Below are positions 22,201 through 36,087 of a DNA stretch of 64,000 bases, piece after piece (position 1 is the first letter of the stretch; the number at the start of each line of letters is the position of its first letter). The DNA lies in assembly GCA_040437565.1 (NCBI GenBank), contig JBDOQK010000016.1, positions 1 to 64,000 of the forward strand. Direction: 5' to 3'. Position numbers and translations under genes: made by a program. The notes under the pieces are model-generated. The model was not told the origin of the DNA. It ran no database searches and was given only the letters and a program-made list of their open reading frames with translations. This DNA comes from Albugo candida. Lineage: Eukaryota > Oomycota > Peronosporomycetes > Albuginales.

Positions 22201-25200
22201 CAAAATAGGGATGCAGAGACTGAAATTCGAGATATTGATTAGGATTCTGCTCACTTGTAGTTTCTGAGCCTTGTTCCACAGCTAACGTTGACTTGACCAA
22301 ATGGCACACACATTCCTCCACAATCACACGAGATAGTAACTCCTGTGACTGAACAGGGATTTTCGCTTGTGAAGATGAGCCTGAGAGTGTGCTGGGGCTT
22401 GATTGAACTGGCTCAGAGGACTCTTGCTTTAGAATATTTAAAGTCATCCGTTGAAGTCTTCCAAGAAGGCTAACTGGCTCCCGCTTTACTCGAACCGGTC
22501 GACTTCCAGCCATTTTTGTATCGTCCATCGCCACAAATCCTTCGTTTCTGTTATGCATGTCGGAGGCCACCACGAGTTTTAGTAAATTCACAAATTGTTG
22601 AGGACCACCAGCAAGTGTTAAAATCGAAGACGGTGTCGTTCCATTTGTTAAATGCTCTAATAGTTCAACTGCCACACGTCTGGCGTAATGTGTTGTGAGA
22701 GCTTGTTCTGTTCGTGACGCTAAATCATAGATGCTGGAAACATCGGCCGCTGGTTCGTCGTAGATCCTTGTAATTCGACGCACTTTTTCCGCAGAAAACC
22801 ATTCGTCCTCATATGCTCCAGTTTCCATGCTTGTAAAGCTGATGAGAACCGATTGTGTCTCCTGAGAAATACGCCGAAAAATACCGATTTTCCCGCTTGC
22901 AGAGAGCTGTTGAATGGGTCCTATCGTATCGCTGACGGCCAGTATCATATGGGATCGCAAATATGTTGGATCCAATGGAGCGTACCCCACATATTGATGC
23001 TTTGAGTAACTTTTTGCAGATGCTCTGGCCAGAATCGGAGCTAATGTCACCGCCATGATGTTGGGATTCAGGCCATCCAAATTTCGCGCTGTGAGCGTTG
23101 GTTCTGTCTCGTTCATTTCATTAGAACTTCCCATGGTCGAGGTTGACACCAGAGGATCTGGTTGATCCGTGTCATTCAATGCAGCCCCATCTCCAATCTT
23201 CTCCGTAACGTCAATCTGAATTGGGTCACAAAGTAATTTCATTCGATCGGGTTGATCTAAGTACTTTGTCCCATGCTCCATTAACCATTCCAAAGCACGG
23301 TTGAGATCCCAGTGGTTTAGTTCCAACGCGCTATACGCCAAAACAAACGGCATTCCAGATATACTTTCAAGTTCAGCGGCTTTAGATCTCAAAGAGGCGT
23401 CTGTATCGTGATGTTCAGCCTCTAAACGCTGCTTACTGGCAAGCCGAGACTCCAGATTCGCAGCAGCTAAACGTCGAATCTGTTGTCGTTCCTGATAGAG
23501 AACAGCTTGTTCGCTCATTAGCCACTCAACTGCCATGTTTGGATCATTTCGCGAGTTTTCTAGCGCGATCATACAAAGCTCAAATTCAAATCCCATGGCT
23601 GCGAGTGTGGATGCAAATCCGAGTCTGTCACGATAAGCTTCTGTTTCCTGCGTGTCCTCACCAGATGAAGGAGATTCCATGTTCAAATTTGATGCGTCAT
23701 TTACCGTTAGGATGGGGTCATCCAAATAAATGAACATTTCTTTTCCGAGTGGCGAGGAGGCCTCAAAAAGCCGACAAAGAATCATTCGACCGCGTTCTTG
23801 TAAGAGCGGCAAAGAAATGAAACTCGTCAATCCAACTGGCGTCAGGGCGGTCTCCAAAATTGTGCTGAGCATTTTCGAAGACAAACATTTTTGTAGCTCC
23901 AATTCCACTGATCCGTGCGACTGAAGGACGGTCTCCAGGGCGAGAAGCGCTCTGGATTGAATCTGAATTCGCCACAAATCATCACTATCTCCTTGTAATT
24001 TGAGTGCTCCCAATGCTAGCTGCAAGATCACCGGAACAATTGTTGCCTTGTTGGTCTCTAGCAAACTGGAAAATGTCTTGATGGACGGAAGCTGAATTTC
24101 TTCAATAGGGCAAATGGATATCAGGCTCACCTCTTGCACATTATGTGTAGGATCCGATTCTTTTGCTGTGCTTTCGAAAACAACTCGCGCGCTTGCAAAG
24201 TTTGGATTTAGCTCGATCAATTTTGCCATCGCAGCAATTCCACTCGTGTCTGTTTTCCCAGAAGCACAAAAGTCAGCATCTCCTCCGTTATACTCAGTAC
24301 GTGAGATGCTTGAAGACTTTGAGGCGCCTGAAATGACTTCGACTTTTCCCCCTATGCGAATGCAATCAGTCTGAGATCCCAGGACGCATAACGCTCCAAC
24401 AGCTCGAGTAATAGCGGCTCGAGTTCGAAGGTCACTCAACGCAGTGTGCTTGTGTTCCAGCAGCGGGCCGACGTTTCGAATAACATTCGTGATAATAAGC
24501 ATGACCTTCTTACACCACTCAGGCTCCCAAAGTAAAATACGCAATAGTCCTACGCTTTCCAGAGCTTTTGAAAGATGAATCTGACCAGCTCGGAATCCCA
24601 ATGGACTGGAGAGCGATTCATTCAGCAGCATCTCGTCCAGTTGCATAGATGGATTGGGAATTTTAAATGCGTGTGTCGGCAAAGCCACAGCCGTACTACA
24701 AACTGATTCAGCCACTTGATCGAGAAGCATTTCCACCAGAACAGACTCGGATCCAAGCAAGTCGGCGACGTTCGAAGGTTTCACAAATCCATTTCGGCAT
24801 ACGGATCGAAGGAGATACTTGACTTGTCTCTGGCACCTTGGCGAGGCGATTTGAAGCAATTGCAGTAATTCGTAGAGTATGTTTGGTTTAGAGAGGTACG
24901 ATAAGGTCACGAATGTTGCGGTCTGAGAGACCATAAAAGTAAGTAGCTGGAAAAGTGATAGTTCCAGTTGCAGTGGCTCCAATGTCGAGTCTTCAAGCAT
25001 GCGCATTTTACAGGTATCTTTGCGTGGTTTTCTCGTCTTAGAAGATAGATTCTGTTGCTCAAGCAAGTCGGCGAGCTGAGCCGCTTGAAGGGGAGTCGAA
25101 TGAGACCGAGATGTACGTTGAGCCTTTTTAAGGCTGTCTTTTTGCTCAGCATTCAGTATCCAAGACGTCATCACCGAGAGTTCTCGTTCCAGAATTTCAA

Positions 25201-28200
25201 ACGCTTTTCGATGAAACTCGATAGAGAACCAGAGAACTCGAAGTGCAGGTTCTTGAAGATCTTGATTGCCAGCGGCTATTTTGGCGGCATCACTTGCGGC
25301 CTCTACACTTCGATTACGTTCTTCGGTGTCAGTAGCTTCCTCCCCTAGCTCACCTCCCTCCATTCTTTTGCGCACCTTTTCTTTCCGCTTACTCTTTGCG
25401 TTGTTAGCTAGAGCTTTGGCCTCTGCTTCTCTTCGATCATGTATTCCGTTGATACCGACGCTCACAAGAAAGCGGAATACAATCCACGCACACTTTCGAA
25501 TCTGTTTTTCATGAATAATAACGTCGTCGGCTGTCAAATAACTAGGGTGCGACGTGCGAGTACGAGGAGCAGGGCTCACGCTTTTACGTTTTTCAAAGTA
25601 AATAGACTCCACCACGCTGCTGGCACGAAAACGTGGACCATGCGAGCACTTCTCGGAGGCTTCTGCGGTTTCTCCCTCTACCAACATGCGATAATTGACA
25701 TCATTGACCTTCTCCTGATGGTCGCAGAGAAGATTTGTAGCCTCAAGCTCAGTCAATCGCTTGTACTTCATCCATTTTCGTATGACTCTCTGCATCTGAA
25801 TGATCCCTTGACGCACGGTAAATCTTTGCTGCAAGCTACATCCGTCGAGTTGCCCGGAAAGCACCGGAATGCTCATCTCTGACCACTGACATGAAGTTAT
25901 CTTGGCATTCAATGATTGATTTGGAGGCACTTCAAACGTCAATGGCGATGACCACGTGGAAACCTTGGCAAAGCCAACGACTCCTTCTCCTTCTGTGAGG
26001 TGCCACAGGCACACGTAAACGTTGTTTGTATACTCAGAGTTTTTTCCATAGCTTACGTCGCCAGATTCCAAGTCAGAAAGAGTGGGGACAAAAGCCTCAA
26101 AATTGTATTTAATCTCAAGTGATGACCGGTGTAATTTCCACAAGCGAATATGTGCGATAATGCCATTAAAACATCGATGAATGCCTCCTGAGTTGTCATT
26201 CGAATCGCTTATCCAGCAGCCGACTCGGAAAGCATTTAGCCTGATTACTGGGACTGCTTCTTTGTATTTATGAGCTGTAGAAGACGTCGGATTCCCGTTG
26301 ACGTAAAGCAGCACACTTGCGAATCTTCCTGAGCTCTTGGACTCTCGTTGTCCGTGGTATACGATGGCAATGTGGCTCCATTCATGCGTCTTGAAAAGAA
26401 TGTTGCTGAAGACGATTTCTCGAGGAGAGTTTCCATTGATCGATAATTGGAGACTTTGATCGATAAAATCTAAAAACACGCTTCCAGTTCCAAATACTTC
26501 ATCCGCAAAGATCGAACACGTGGCTGACAGCTCGAAAGGGTAAAGCCACGCCTCAATGGTGAAGTCGATTGTTTCTCCCAACGATGGAAGTGATACATAG
26601 TCGACTGTTGACTTGGAAGATTGCCATTGTTTCACACCGAAATGAAGCAATTTCTGACGTGATGTTTTTGCCTTAAAGCCTTGAAGCTTTCGATAAAAAT
26701 GGGCGAGATGATCAGCGTACAAAAGTGCCAAAGAAGATGCTGTGTGCCGCTGTAAGTCTTTGCTGAGTGTACTGACCTCTCTTTCATATGGATGAGGCAA
26801 TTGATGCTCCTTCCACCATCGCTTTGGACACGCAAATGTCGGAGAATGAAATAGAAGCCACAAGATATCGCGTTTGGTCACAAAGCCATTGTGAAGGATG
26901 TTTTTTTGCACAAAATATTCGGAAAAAGGAAACCACAAAAACGACCTCTGTGCATTCGCAAACATCACAGCCTTATGATCCATTTCCATGCTTGGCGGCG
27001 TAGTCATACGATTGGTCCTTCCCGCTGTTTGCACAGAGTATAAATCGCGCAGTATTTCGAGAATTCCAGATTTGAGCAAAAAGGAGTGATCTTGAGGCTC
27101 AAAATCGAGGCAAAATGCAGATATGATCATTTGTTTGAGTTGAGTATCAAGATGCTGGGCATCTCCGTGCTTTGGATGAATCATTTCTGTAAGAAAAGAA
27201 TACAAACGATGAAAGGATTTCTGACAGCGATTAAGACTGGATCGATGGCAGCCTTCCAGCCCTTTGAGATAATGATGCCTCTCGGTTGCCCGGAATGTCG
27301 TTTCGGATGGTATACCACCTTCTTTGTCGCCTTCCGTGTACGACGCAACTTCTTGAGATAAACTCCCTGAATCTCCGTATTCTTTTGCTTCCTTTTCTTC
27401 TTTGGTAAATCCACGCAAAGCCGGCCGGAAAAACATAATAGCATGAATGCGAGCGGAATCAAAAGATAGCGATTTCAACAAAGAGCACATGGCATCCATT
27501 CCAAAGACACGTGTTTCCAGCCGTCTTTGTCGACGATCCAATAATGCTCTGAGAAGCTCGGGAGGAGCACCGGTTCCATTGCGAATATACAAGTCACAAG
27601 CTCGAAGTATTGCTGCAAAAGAGCTTTTGAACACAGCACGACGATCAAGTTCATCTTCATCCATGTTTTCTTGTGTACATTCCTCGCGTTTGTTGGTAGC
27701 ATTATCCCGACGCAGTCTCCATTGATGTTGTGCGCGCAAAACACTCACAATTCCCGACCATTTTGAGCTGTCTGCCTGCTTTAATGTGCGCCAGCGCTCG
27801 AGCATTGGTTCCAAAGATGGGGGTGTTTTCTGCGCGCTCCATTTTTCTGCTAGATCACTCAACGCTAGTTGCGAGTCAATGCTAAGTCGCTCTTTGTCTT
27901 CAGATGGCGGGTCTAAATGGCAAAGGAATTCTGCTCGCTCACAAAGTTGACAAAGCAGATCATCAAAGCTTTCAGGAGGTGACAAAACTTTATCCAAACC
28001 AATCGTGCTTCTAGTCTTTCCTTTGTTCTGAATATTTGACGATACTCTTCGTNNNNNNNNNNNNNNNNNNNNNNNNNNNNNNNNNNNNNNNNNNNNNNNN
28101 NNNNNNNNNNNNNNNNNNNNNNNNNNNNNNNNNNNNNNNNNNNNNNNNNNNNTGCTGGGCATCTCCGTGCTTTGGATGAATCATTTCTGTAAGAAAAGAA

Positions 28201-31200
28201 TACAAACGATGAAAGGATTTCTGACAGCGATTAAGACTGGATCGATGGCAGCCTTCCAGCCCTTTGAGATAATGATGCCTCTCGGTTGCCCGGAATGTCG
28301 TTTCGGATGGTATACCACCTTCTTTGTCGCCTTCCGTGTACGACGCAACTTCTTGAGATAAACTCCCTGAATCTCCGTATTCTTTTGCTTCCTTTTCTTC
28401 TTTGGTAAATCCACGCAAAGCCGGCCGGAAAAACATAATAGCATGAATGCGAGCGGAATCAAAAGATAGCGATTTCAACAAAGAGCACATGGCATCCATT
28501 CCAAAGACACGTGTTTCCAGCCGTCTTTGTCGACGATCCAATAATGCTCTGAGAAGCTCGGGAGGAGCACCGGTTCCATTGCGAATATACAAGTCACAAG
28601 CTCGAAGTATTGCTGCAAAAGAGCTTTTGAACACAGCACGACGATCAAGTTCATCTTCATCCATGTTTTCTTGTGTACATTCCTCGCGTTTGTTGGTAGC
28701 ATTATCCCGACGCAGTCTCCATTGATGTTGTGCGCGCAAAACACTCACAATTCCCGACCATTTTGAGCTGTCTGCCTGCTTTAATGTGCGCCAGCGCTCG
28801 AGCATTGGTTCCAAAGATGGGGGTGTTTTCTGCGCGCTCCATTTTTCTGCTAGATCACTCAACGCTAGTTGCGAGTCAATGCTAAGTCGCTCTTTGTCTT
28901 CAGATGGCGGGTCTAAATGGCAAAGGAATTCTGCTCGCTCACAAAGTTGACAAAGCAGATCATCAAAGCTTTCAGGAGGTGACAAAACTTTATCCAAACC
29001 AATCGTGCTTCTAGTCTTTCCTTTGTTCTGAATATTTGACGATACTCTTCGTAATGACACGGGATCTTTTTCTCTGTCTCTGGAACGATACTCTTGCCTC
29101 ATTCGAATAAGCCAATGTCGAAGGCTTAACACTCGATTCCAAATAAGCGTCATATCCTTGGATGGTACAAGTTGTAATTCGTGAGCGTCGGCTTTGCTTG
29201 TTTTCGTATCATGAAAGCTGGAAATAATTGCCTGTACCTCATGTATAACGTGAGCTGGTGCATGTTTAACCAAAGCCGCACAGGTCCAACGTTCACAGTC
29301 CGGAAAATTCCCAAACCGAGAAAGGATCGAGCGATCTGGACAGCTCTGTTCTAGCCAGTCAAGAATCACCTTAATCACGCTGTCATCGTCCTGTAGCGCC
29401 AGTTCTCGCCGTGTTTTATGATCAGGCACGTCGTCCATCCCAGATGGTACCAAGGAATCACTTTGGTAATCCAATGTAAGCGTCAATACATCCACAGATG
29501 GACGACCTGAATGTACCATAGAGGGGTTCTGTTGCATTTCCATCCGAGCAATAGTTTCCCAGTCTTGAAATGATACTTTGGTATCTCGTTTGTAGATATC
29601 TTGATCGCAAATACCACCACTGAGAAGTGGAGATTGTAGCCAAGGAGCCAATTCCTCTTCGATCGAATCGGTCGGAATACCAGACACGAATGTGCTTATG
29701 ATCCGGGAGGTCACCGACGATAACGATAGCATTGTGTCCAAGATCCAGTGAAGCTGTGACGTCGATCTGCAGATTCCAGAAGGTCGTAGTTCGATTACAT
29801 CGTTCATTCCATAAAGAGATACCCCTGCATGTAAGGTGGAAGGAAGGCTTTCCGCTGATACTGCTACGGGTCCAAACGAATCATTTCCGAAAGCATTGCC
29901 CATATGCTGGCCATTATACGCAAAGCTGATGAGGTGATGATCGAAATCAATGTTGAGTGTGAGTACATCGCCTGGAAGTGTAGTGATCTTACGGCCGTAC
30001 GTAAAGCACTCCTTTGAAGCCCAGATAGCACCCGCGGATGGCATCCAGCCGATGCTAGCCTTTGTGTTGCCCAAAAAAGTATCATACGCTGCCAGTTCAC
30101 CGACCGATTCCGTCCTCCACGTAACTCCTACGCAAACATGACCTGATACAACTCCCCCTGTACGCTTGCTTTTGACTATAAAGTCCATTGAATGAATGCC
30201 ACGAAAAGCGGGAGGTTGCACTAGAGTACTTCTCCAACTCTCGACCCAATCGCTGTTTGCTTGAATAATATTTCCAGCATGGCTGACTGAAATCGATGCT
30301 GACTTTTGAAAACGATTAAAGTAGATCGAGGGCGTTCCGCTTGGGGGAATAAGTCTCGGAAGCTTCTGTAAAAGGCTTGTAGCTTGCACAAAGAAAGTCG
30401 GTACTCCGTATGCGGCTCCCGACAGATTCTGAGAACTTGGAAATGCACACGACGCGGACGCATAACAGTCACGCAGGATCCGTATGTATGAATTTTCATA
30501 CTTTTCATCCGGTGCATTCTCCTTCTTATACCATGAATCACCGCTGTTAGCGTACTCGTGTGTCGTTAGGCGATAAAGTTTGCCTTGCATCACTTTGACC
30601 GGAGTCTTTAGAGCCTCAAACACGTATCCCATGGAGTCTGCTTTCGAATGTGAAGTCACACTTGTTTTTGCGATGAGCATTTGTGATGATTCTTCCCATA
30701 AGCGAATTGAATGTGCACGCAGTAGACGCCCGCCATTTCGTGAGGTGTTTACCGAGCGGCCGAGTGCGAGAATGCAGAATGTGCTCACAGCCTCGAATTG
30801 AAACCCAATTTGGCCCTCAAAATGATCTTTATCTCCAGTGTAGAGCTGCTTAAACACATTATAATATAATCGACTCACATCCGTCGAGGACGATGCTGTA
30901 GAAGGATGGACAATTGAATGGGAGCCTCCCGGAGTAGTAGCAGGTCGTGCTATCTTTTCCGATTCGCGTAGCTCTATTGCTCTTGCTCTGGCATAATTTT
31001 CGAGCTGACGTAAGCGAGACTCGCTTTTTGTGATCACGGGAATACTAGTGCAAAAGTTGTTTAGACCACCAACAAATCTCACGAGTTTTGGAAGAATTGG
31101 TCGCGTAAACCATGTCTGACGTCGAAGAAGACACACGCAACCAATAAACCAAGGCAATAGGCTGGATAGTAGTGGAATACTATACGCGGCACGCTCTCCA

Positions 31201-34200
31201 TTACGTGCAAAGTCCATTTCCACATCAAAGAGGTTGATACGTTCAAAAGTCTCGTCCACAATCTCTCGGCAATTATCGAGAAATAACGAGCTGTATGACA
31301 ACGTCACTTCTTGGATGATTTTCTTCCTTTCAGCAGCTTCTTTCCAGCTTCCGTTCTTGATAAAATCATTTTGTCCAGATTTCTCATCATCACGTACCGA
31401 ATCAGTGGACGTGATTTGTACGGCTTCCGCGAATAAAAATACCTGAAAGGATTTCAAAACTTCAGTTGCTTTCTCTCGAATGGCACAGGCATTTGATTCT
31501 GGTTTGTCTTTGAGGATTTTTATCAGCACGATCAAAAGTTGAAGCGTATCATGATTGTGATTGCTTAAGGGCGAAAATGTGACTGGAAGGAGATTGAGTA
31601 TGCCAACGTCGCCAGGCTGAGACAGTAAATCAAGCAACAGAGCCAAAAGCGTGCCACATGGAGAATCGTTTGTGAATGGTTTCGCTTCCTGTTTTCTGAC
31701 AAGAAACAGCACCAAAGCTATAAGCTCCGAAGGAGATTGATAGAGGATCGATACGCCAGCAAAAAGGGTTCTGGTGGTCAGTTTTCGTACGCTGAATGTG
31801 GTTTCGTGGTCATTACTCGCGAAGATAACACTCTCGAATTCATTCTTCAGCTTGTCGGTAATCTCTTTTGTAATTTGCAAGTCAATTAATGCCACATTGT
31901 ACTCTCGTATCGAGGTCAGGCTATCATGTAGGAGACAAAGAACACTGCAACATCGTTCTTCAGCAAGCTTCTTCCAACCTTCCTCATTTTTTTCATTGAC
32001 AATGGAAGCACAAGTCATTTCGCGATACGATTGCTTGAATATATCAAGCAACAGCAGCAACACGCGTCCATCCGGCTGGCGACAAAATGGTTCCTCAAAA
32101 CAGCCTTCATTTATTCTCGACAAAGTGTCATCAGAACCGGATGCGATTGGGCGGATAAGAGACTGAAGCTCTTTGAGTATCAGAGTCACCGACTCATATA
32201 TTGGGTAGCCGTGCTGCAGGTAGGAGCTGGGTTCATCGTACACACTTGCGAGGTGACCGTAATCAGGTTGGACTAGCAATTCTGTTTCCTCCACACTGAC
32301 TTTCATATCTTTGCACAAAGTACACTTGAGTGCAGCACCTTTATTCATTGATCCACATTTAACGCAGTTCCAGTCACGTTTAGTATATAAACGAGCAACA
32401 ATTGCAAGGAACAATAGATTTGAGTCGGAACAGCTTGCTCTGAACTGAAGCATTTGACAATCTTTAATTTCGACGTCAAAAGTATGCGTTTCTCCCGGCT
32501 TTGACAATGAGTTGAACTGCCATAATACGTTTTCGTCTCCAAGTAACGTACAGCAAATAGAAGCTTCCTTGTGGTATTCGTCGTAGTCCTCTCCATCAAC
32601 GATGATCTGACCTTTCACTCGTAAATACTGTTTTTTCATGTCAAACAGTACAAAAGAGTCCTGCTCAGGCAATAATTGTAGTGTAAACGCTTCGTGCGAT
32701 TTCAACACCTGTTCCGTATCCGTCTGTATGCCTAGGTTGTTCTGATTCGGCTTTTTCGATTTGTCTGGAGGGCGAAATCCGTTTGAGTGATACTCGGCAA
32801 GAGTTGACAAAAGAATTGGTGCAGATTCCAAACCATGAGTCATCGAGAGATGTGTTGGAGTATCGTCCCACTTGTGCATTTCCAAGATAGAAATAACCTT
32901 GCCGGAGCCATAAAATGAGACAGCCGGGAATACCTCATGACCTAACAGATCAGTGAAGACGACACCATAATCGGCTTCATTTATTTTGTACGACATTGTT
33001 CCTTCTTTCATGTCAATACTGATCTGCACAACGTCCCCAGGATGAACTTTGCACAGTGAACGGGTCAGCTTTTGGCCTCTTGCATACAGATTTCCATTAT
33101 ATCCGCGTAACATCCAAAGATTTGGAGATGTGTCGTATCCACTAACGGTCACTGGTAGCAATGCTGCTCCAAAACAGGTCATCTCATCATCCAGAGCGTC
33201 ATTGTCAAGACGAAAACTCCAAGAAGCCTTGCAAACTGACACACCAACATTCACAGCGGCATACTGATAGCTGGTTTCTCTGGTTCGAACACTGTTCCCG
33301 CCTTGTTCGACAACAACGCCTGTAGAGCATATAGATGAATCAAATACTGCAGCAACCTTCTTGGGTGTAGTAGACCCTTTTTGAGATTCCTTGGAATGGA
33401 TATGCTTGATTTTTTGGTCGTAGCGATATATTTGTAGGTTCTGAATACACTGAAATGCCTGATCAAGCGCCAATGTATTTGCCACTGGGCTACCTTGCTT
33501 AACAGAACTCGAATGAATACATTCGAGTGCTCCAATCTCTAAAAGCATCTTCACGAAATAAATCATTGCAGCAAGTGATCCTGTCGCTAAAGCCCAAGAG
33601 CGTAATGAAGTGATTGCCTTTAGCATGATGTCCTGTCGATTGCAACTTTTAGGATCAAGTGCGCCCATAAGCCATTGGCAAACATCCACAATGCTCTTTC
33701 GAGGATCAGAAAGGTGCGAGAGATGAATGGGAGAATAAAACACCAGATTTTGAATAGCATAATCGGCAGATCGATTCGCAGGTGGTATTCCAGAGAGCAC
33801 AAGCCGAATTGCGATGCAGCCCGCAGGGAACGAAATGGGAATGACGTCATCTGCAGCACTCTTTGATTGATCTAGACTTACCGGAAACGTGACTAGTTTT
33901 GGCTGGAACTCTGCAATATTCTCGTATACATCGTTATCACTTGTTTGATATTGTATTCGGACAGTTTGTGGAACAGACGATTGATGCCAGCGGATGACGA
34001 TTCTGGAAATTCTTGCAAGCTGACCTGGCATGCCTCTTCTAAGCGTAATCGAGACTTTACCAGGTCGTATTTGTGACTGCCAATACGTATTCTCTCGATT
34101 ATCGACTGCATTCTTAATCGGATGTGCAGAAGGTGCTTCTACTGAGCAAGACGACTCAATCGTTATCCTTCGGCAATCAGAAATTCCTGCTGAGGTCGCA

Positions 34201-35360
34201 AGATCAATAGGATTTTCTGAAAGTCGGGGCTGTGGGCTCCAGTACGAAAACAAGGATAGTGTCGGAAAATATTCGAGCATTTTTGACAGCTCCTGGAAGG
34301 AGTCGATAGCTCTTGAGCCATGATAATCGAAATTGCTCAGAAGGGAAGATAAAGCATTCATGACGAGATAGTGCATATCTAAGCTGGCATCATTTCCTTG
34401 TAAAGAACTGAATTCTCTCTCACGTTTCTGAAATCGATTGCGTTTCATAAGCCTTGACGCTATCCCCGTACTATGATAAATAACTGCAAATCGTCGTTCC
34501 AGCACAAATGTGAAAAGCGGTGTTGGTAATGCGTCCAGTAGCATTTCTTCCAATGTCCGTACAGAGCTTGATTGATCCAGTACTCCAGCGCTAATCATGT
34601 TCTGATAATCTCGGACGCTTTGACGGCATTTTATGATACGATTTTTGTACATGCGGTGCTCAATTGGTAAATCGCCTAATCCTGCTGTAAGTGAGGATTC
34701 GTAACCTAAGGCTTCCTCGCCACAATGTGTCGCCTCCGCGTTGCATAGAAGTCCTCTGATGAAACAATCTTGGAGTAAATTCCGCTGCAAATTGTGCAGA
34801 TATTCCTCACTTTGTAAGTAATCATCCCAGCTTTGCATCGTCGTATATTGAAGCGGAGTATGACAAACAGCACAGCAACGCGTTTTCCCCGAATGAAGTC
34901 GGGGTGGTATTGGCATCCAGTTCTCTTCTAGAGTAGTCCAATCCACATCGGCGATATTATCCTCCAATACGTGATCATTTTCGGTTGTAGGATCAACTTC
35001 AATCGAATCCCATCGAGATCTTGTACCTGTATCATCTATCTCAGGCTGGCTAGTTCGTCTATCCGATTCTTGGCGCGGCGCTGCTTCCACGTAATCTTGT
35101 GCCAAAACCTCCTCAACCACGCTTGGTATCGGTATGGTTGAGATACTCGCGAATCGAGCTCGGCTGTTGTCATGCCATTCAAATCGTGTCTCCTCCAGGC
35201 TATTAGCTAAAGTAGTATCCATGACTACTTGTCCTGTTGACCCCCGACGTCCTTCCACAGATGGGAATTGTCCGGTCCCTACAGAGAATCGTCGTGATCT
35301 ACTGCTTGAGGATATAAGGTGGTTATTCAAAGTGTGATTTTCGTCATTATCTGTTTCCAT
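19268..35360 (-). CDS. HECTD4: Giant HECT-type E3 ubiquitin ligase, HECTD4-like
   Basis: Predicted E3 that takes ubiquitin from an E2 onto a catalytic Cys and passes it to substrates. After removing the artefactual 900-bp duplicate and 100 Ns at 28,053-28,152, one frame of 5,031 codons (5,030 aa) runs from ATG 35,360 to TAG 19,268. Approximate domains in residues: F5/8C (discoidin)-like 400-540; SPRY 700-830; RanBP2-type zinc finger about 1,000-1,020 (DWNCVKCGSMNKGAALKC); second SPRY 1,700-1,840; LamG/concanavalin-like 2,590-2,740 (IDFTIEAWLYPF); IQ-like helix near 2,855; two UBA-like modules about 3,573-3,620 and 3,662-3,697; HECT domain from about 4,690 to the end. The catalytic block is PVAHTCFFSVELPPY, with Cys about 4,997 (codon 19,372-19,370). 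SPRY, LamG and HECT resemble metazoan HECTD4; orthology is an inference. The frame stays open upstream of 35,360, so the true start could be earlier. No introns are needed. Confidence 0.85.
27153..29052. repeat. 900-bp perfect duplication flanking a 100-N gap (assembly artefact)
   Basis: Bases 27,153-28,052 and 28,153-29,052 are the same sequence at an offset of exactly 1,000, separated by Ns at 28,053-28,152. Both copies lie inside the HECT ligase gene. As written the second copy shifts the frame by one; removing one copy plus the Ns restores a single 5,030-residue frame. This is the signature of two overlapping contig ends placed side by side rather than merged. Confidence 0.95.
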
Positions 35361-35379
35361 TAGAGATATACTACAAGAT

Positions 35380-35398
35380 ATTATAGCAGAATATGAGC
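35380..35398 (-). promoter_or_regulatory. Possible oomycete initiator-like element upstream of the HECT ligase
   Basis: On the minus strand the sequence GCTCATATTCTGCTATAAT begins at 35,398, about 37 bases upstream of the ATG. Oomycete core promoters are known for an initiator of the form GCTCATTYYNCAWTTT close to a short 5' UTR. Here the GCTCAT core matches, the rest only partly. It is suggestive only. Confidence 0.3.
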
Positions 35399-36087
35399 AA
35401 ACGTGTTGATTCCGATCACTCCAAAGGTCACAAACAAAGGGATATAACGTGCCCCTATTTGCTATAATTGAGCGAATTAGGAGCCACTATACGAGAAGCT
35501 CCCTTGACTATGGAGCTGCGTTCCACTCAAATTGTGAGCGTATCTGTGCAGTTATTACTGCGCCATGTCCTTGTAGATAAACATCAAACACCAGTCTAGA
35601 TAATGTAGTGCTGAATCAATATCGTACTTGGTAGTTTTCCAGGATATATCTGCACGACCACAAATATACGAATCGACGCTCCTATTGGCCCCATTCCTGT
35701 ATATTAGTATATTCGCGCTCCTCCAACGAATAACGCAGAAAAAGCACTGAGAGAAGCGGTTTGCAAAGTTCTGGATTCGAACAAATCACTTTTTCAAAGT
35801 ACTAATGAATTAGCTTCAAGAGAATGAAAAGCACTGCTTGCATCTTCGGATACTCTATAAATATTGAATCATTCATACGATATTTATGGTTACATCTGTT
35901 CATTTCTAGATTTGCTTGAAGGTCTACGACCTCGATAAATCGTTTATGATAAGCTAGAATCAAAGGAGTTTACTTACCATTCAATCGAGCACAATATCAA
36001 TACTGGAGGGACCCAAGGCGCCTCCGATGAATGTGTAAGGAAGACGCTTAATTTCTACATGCGACCTTTATGTGAATGACAGCAGCT

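Noticed and set aside
25439-25882. Plus-strand frame of 147 codons inside the HECT ligase gene
   Set aside because: It lies wholly antisense to a well-supported coding frame and has no motif of its own, so it is a shadow frame. The same applies to the many other short frames inside the four large genes.
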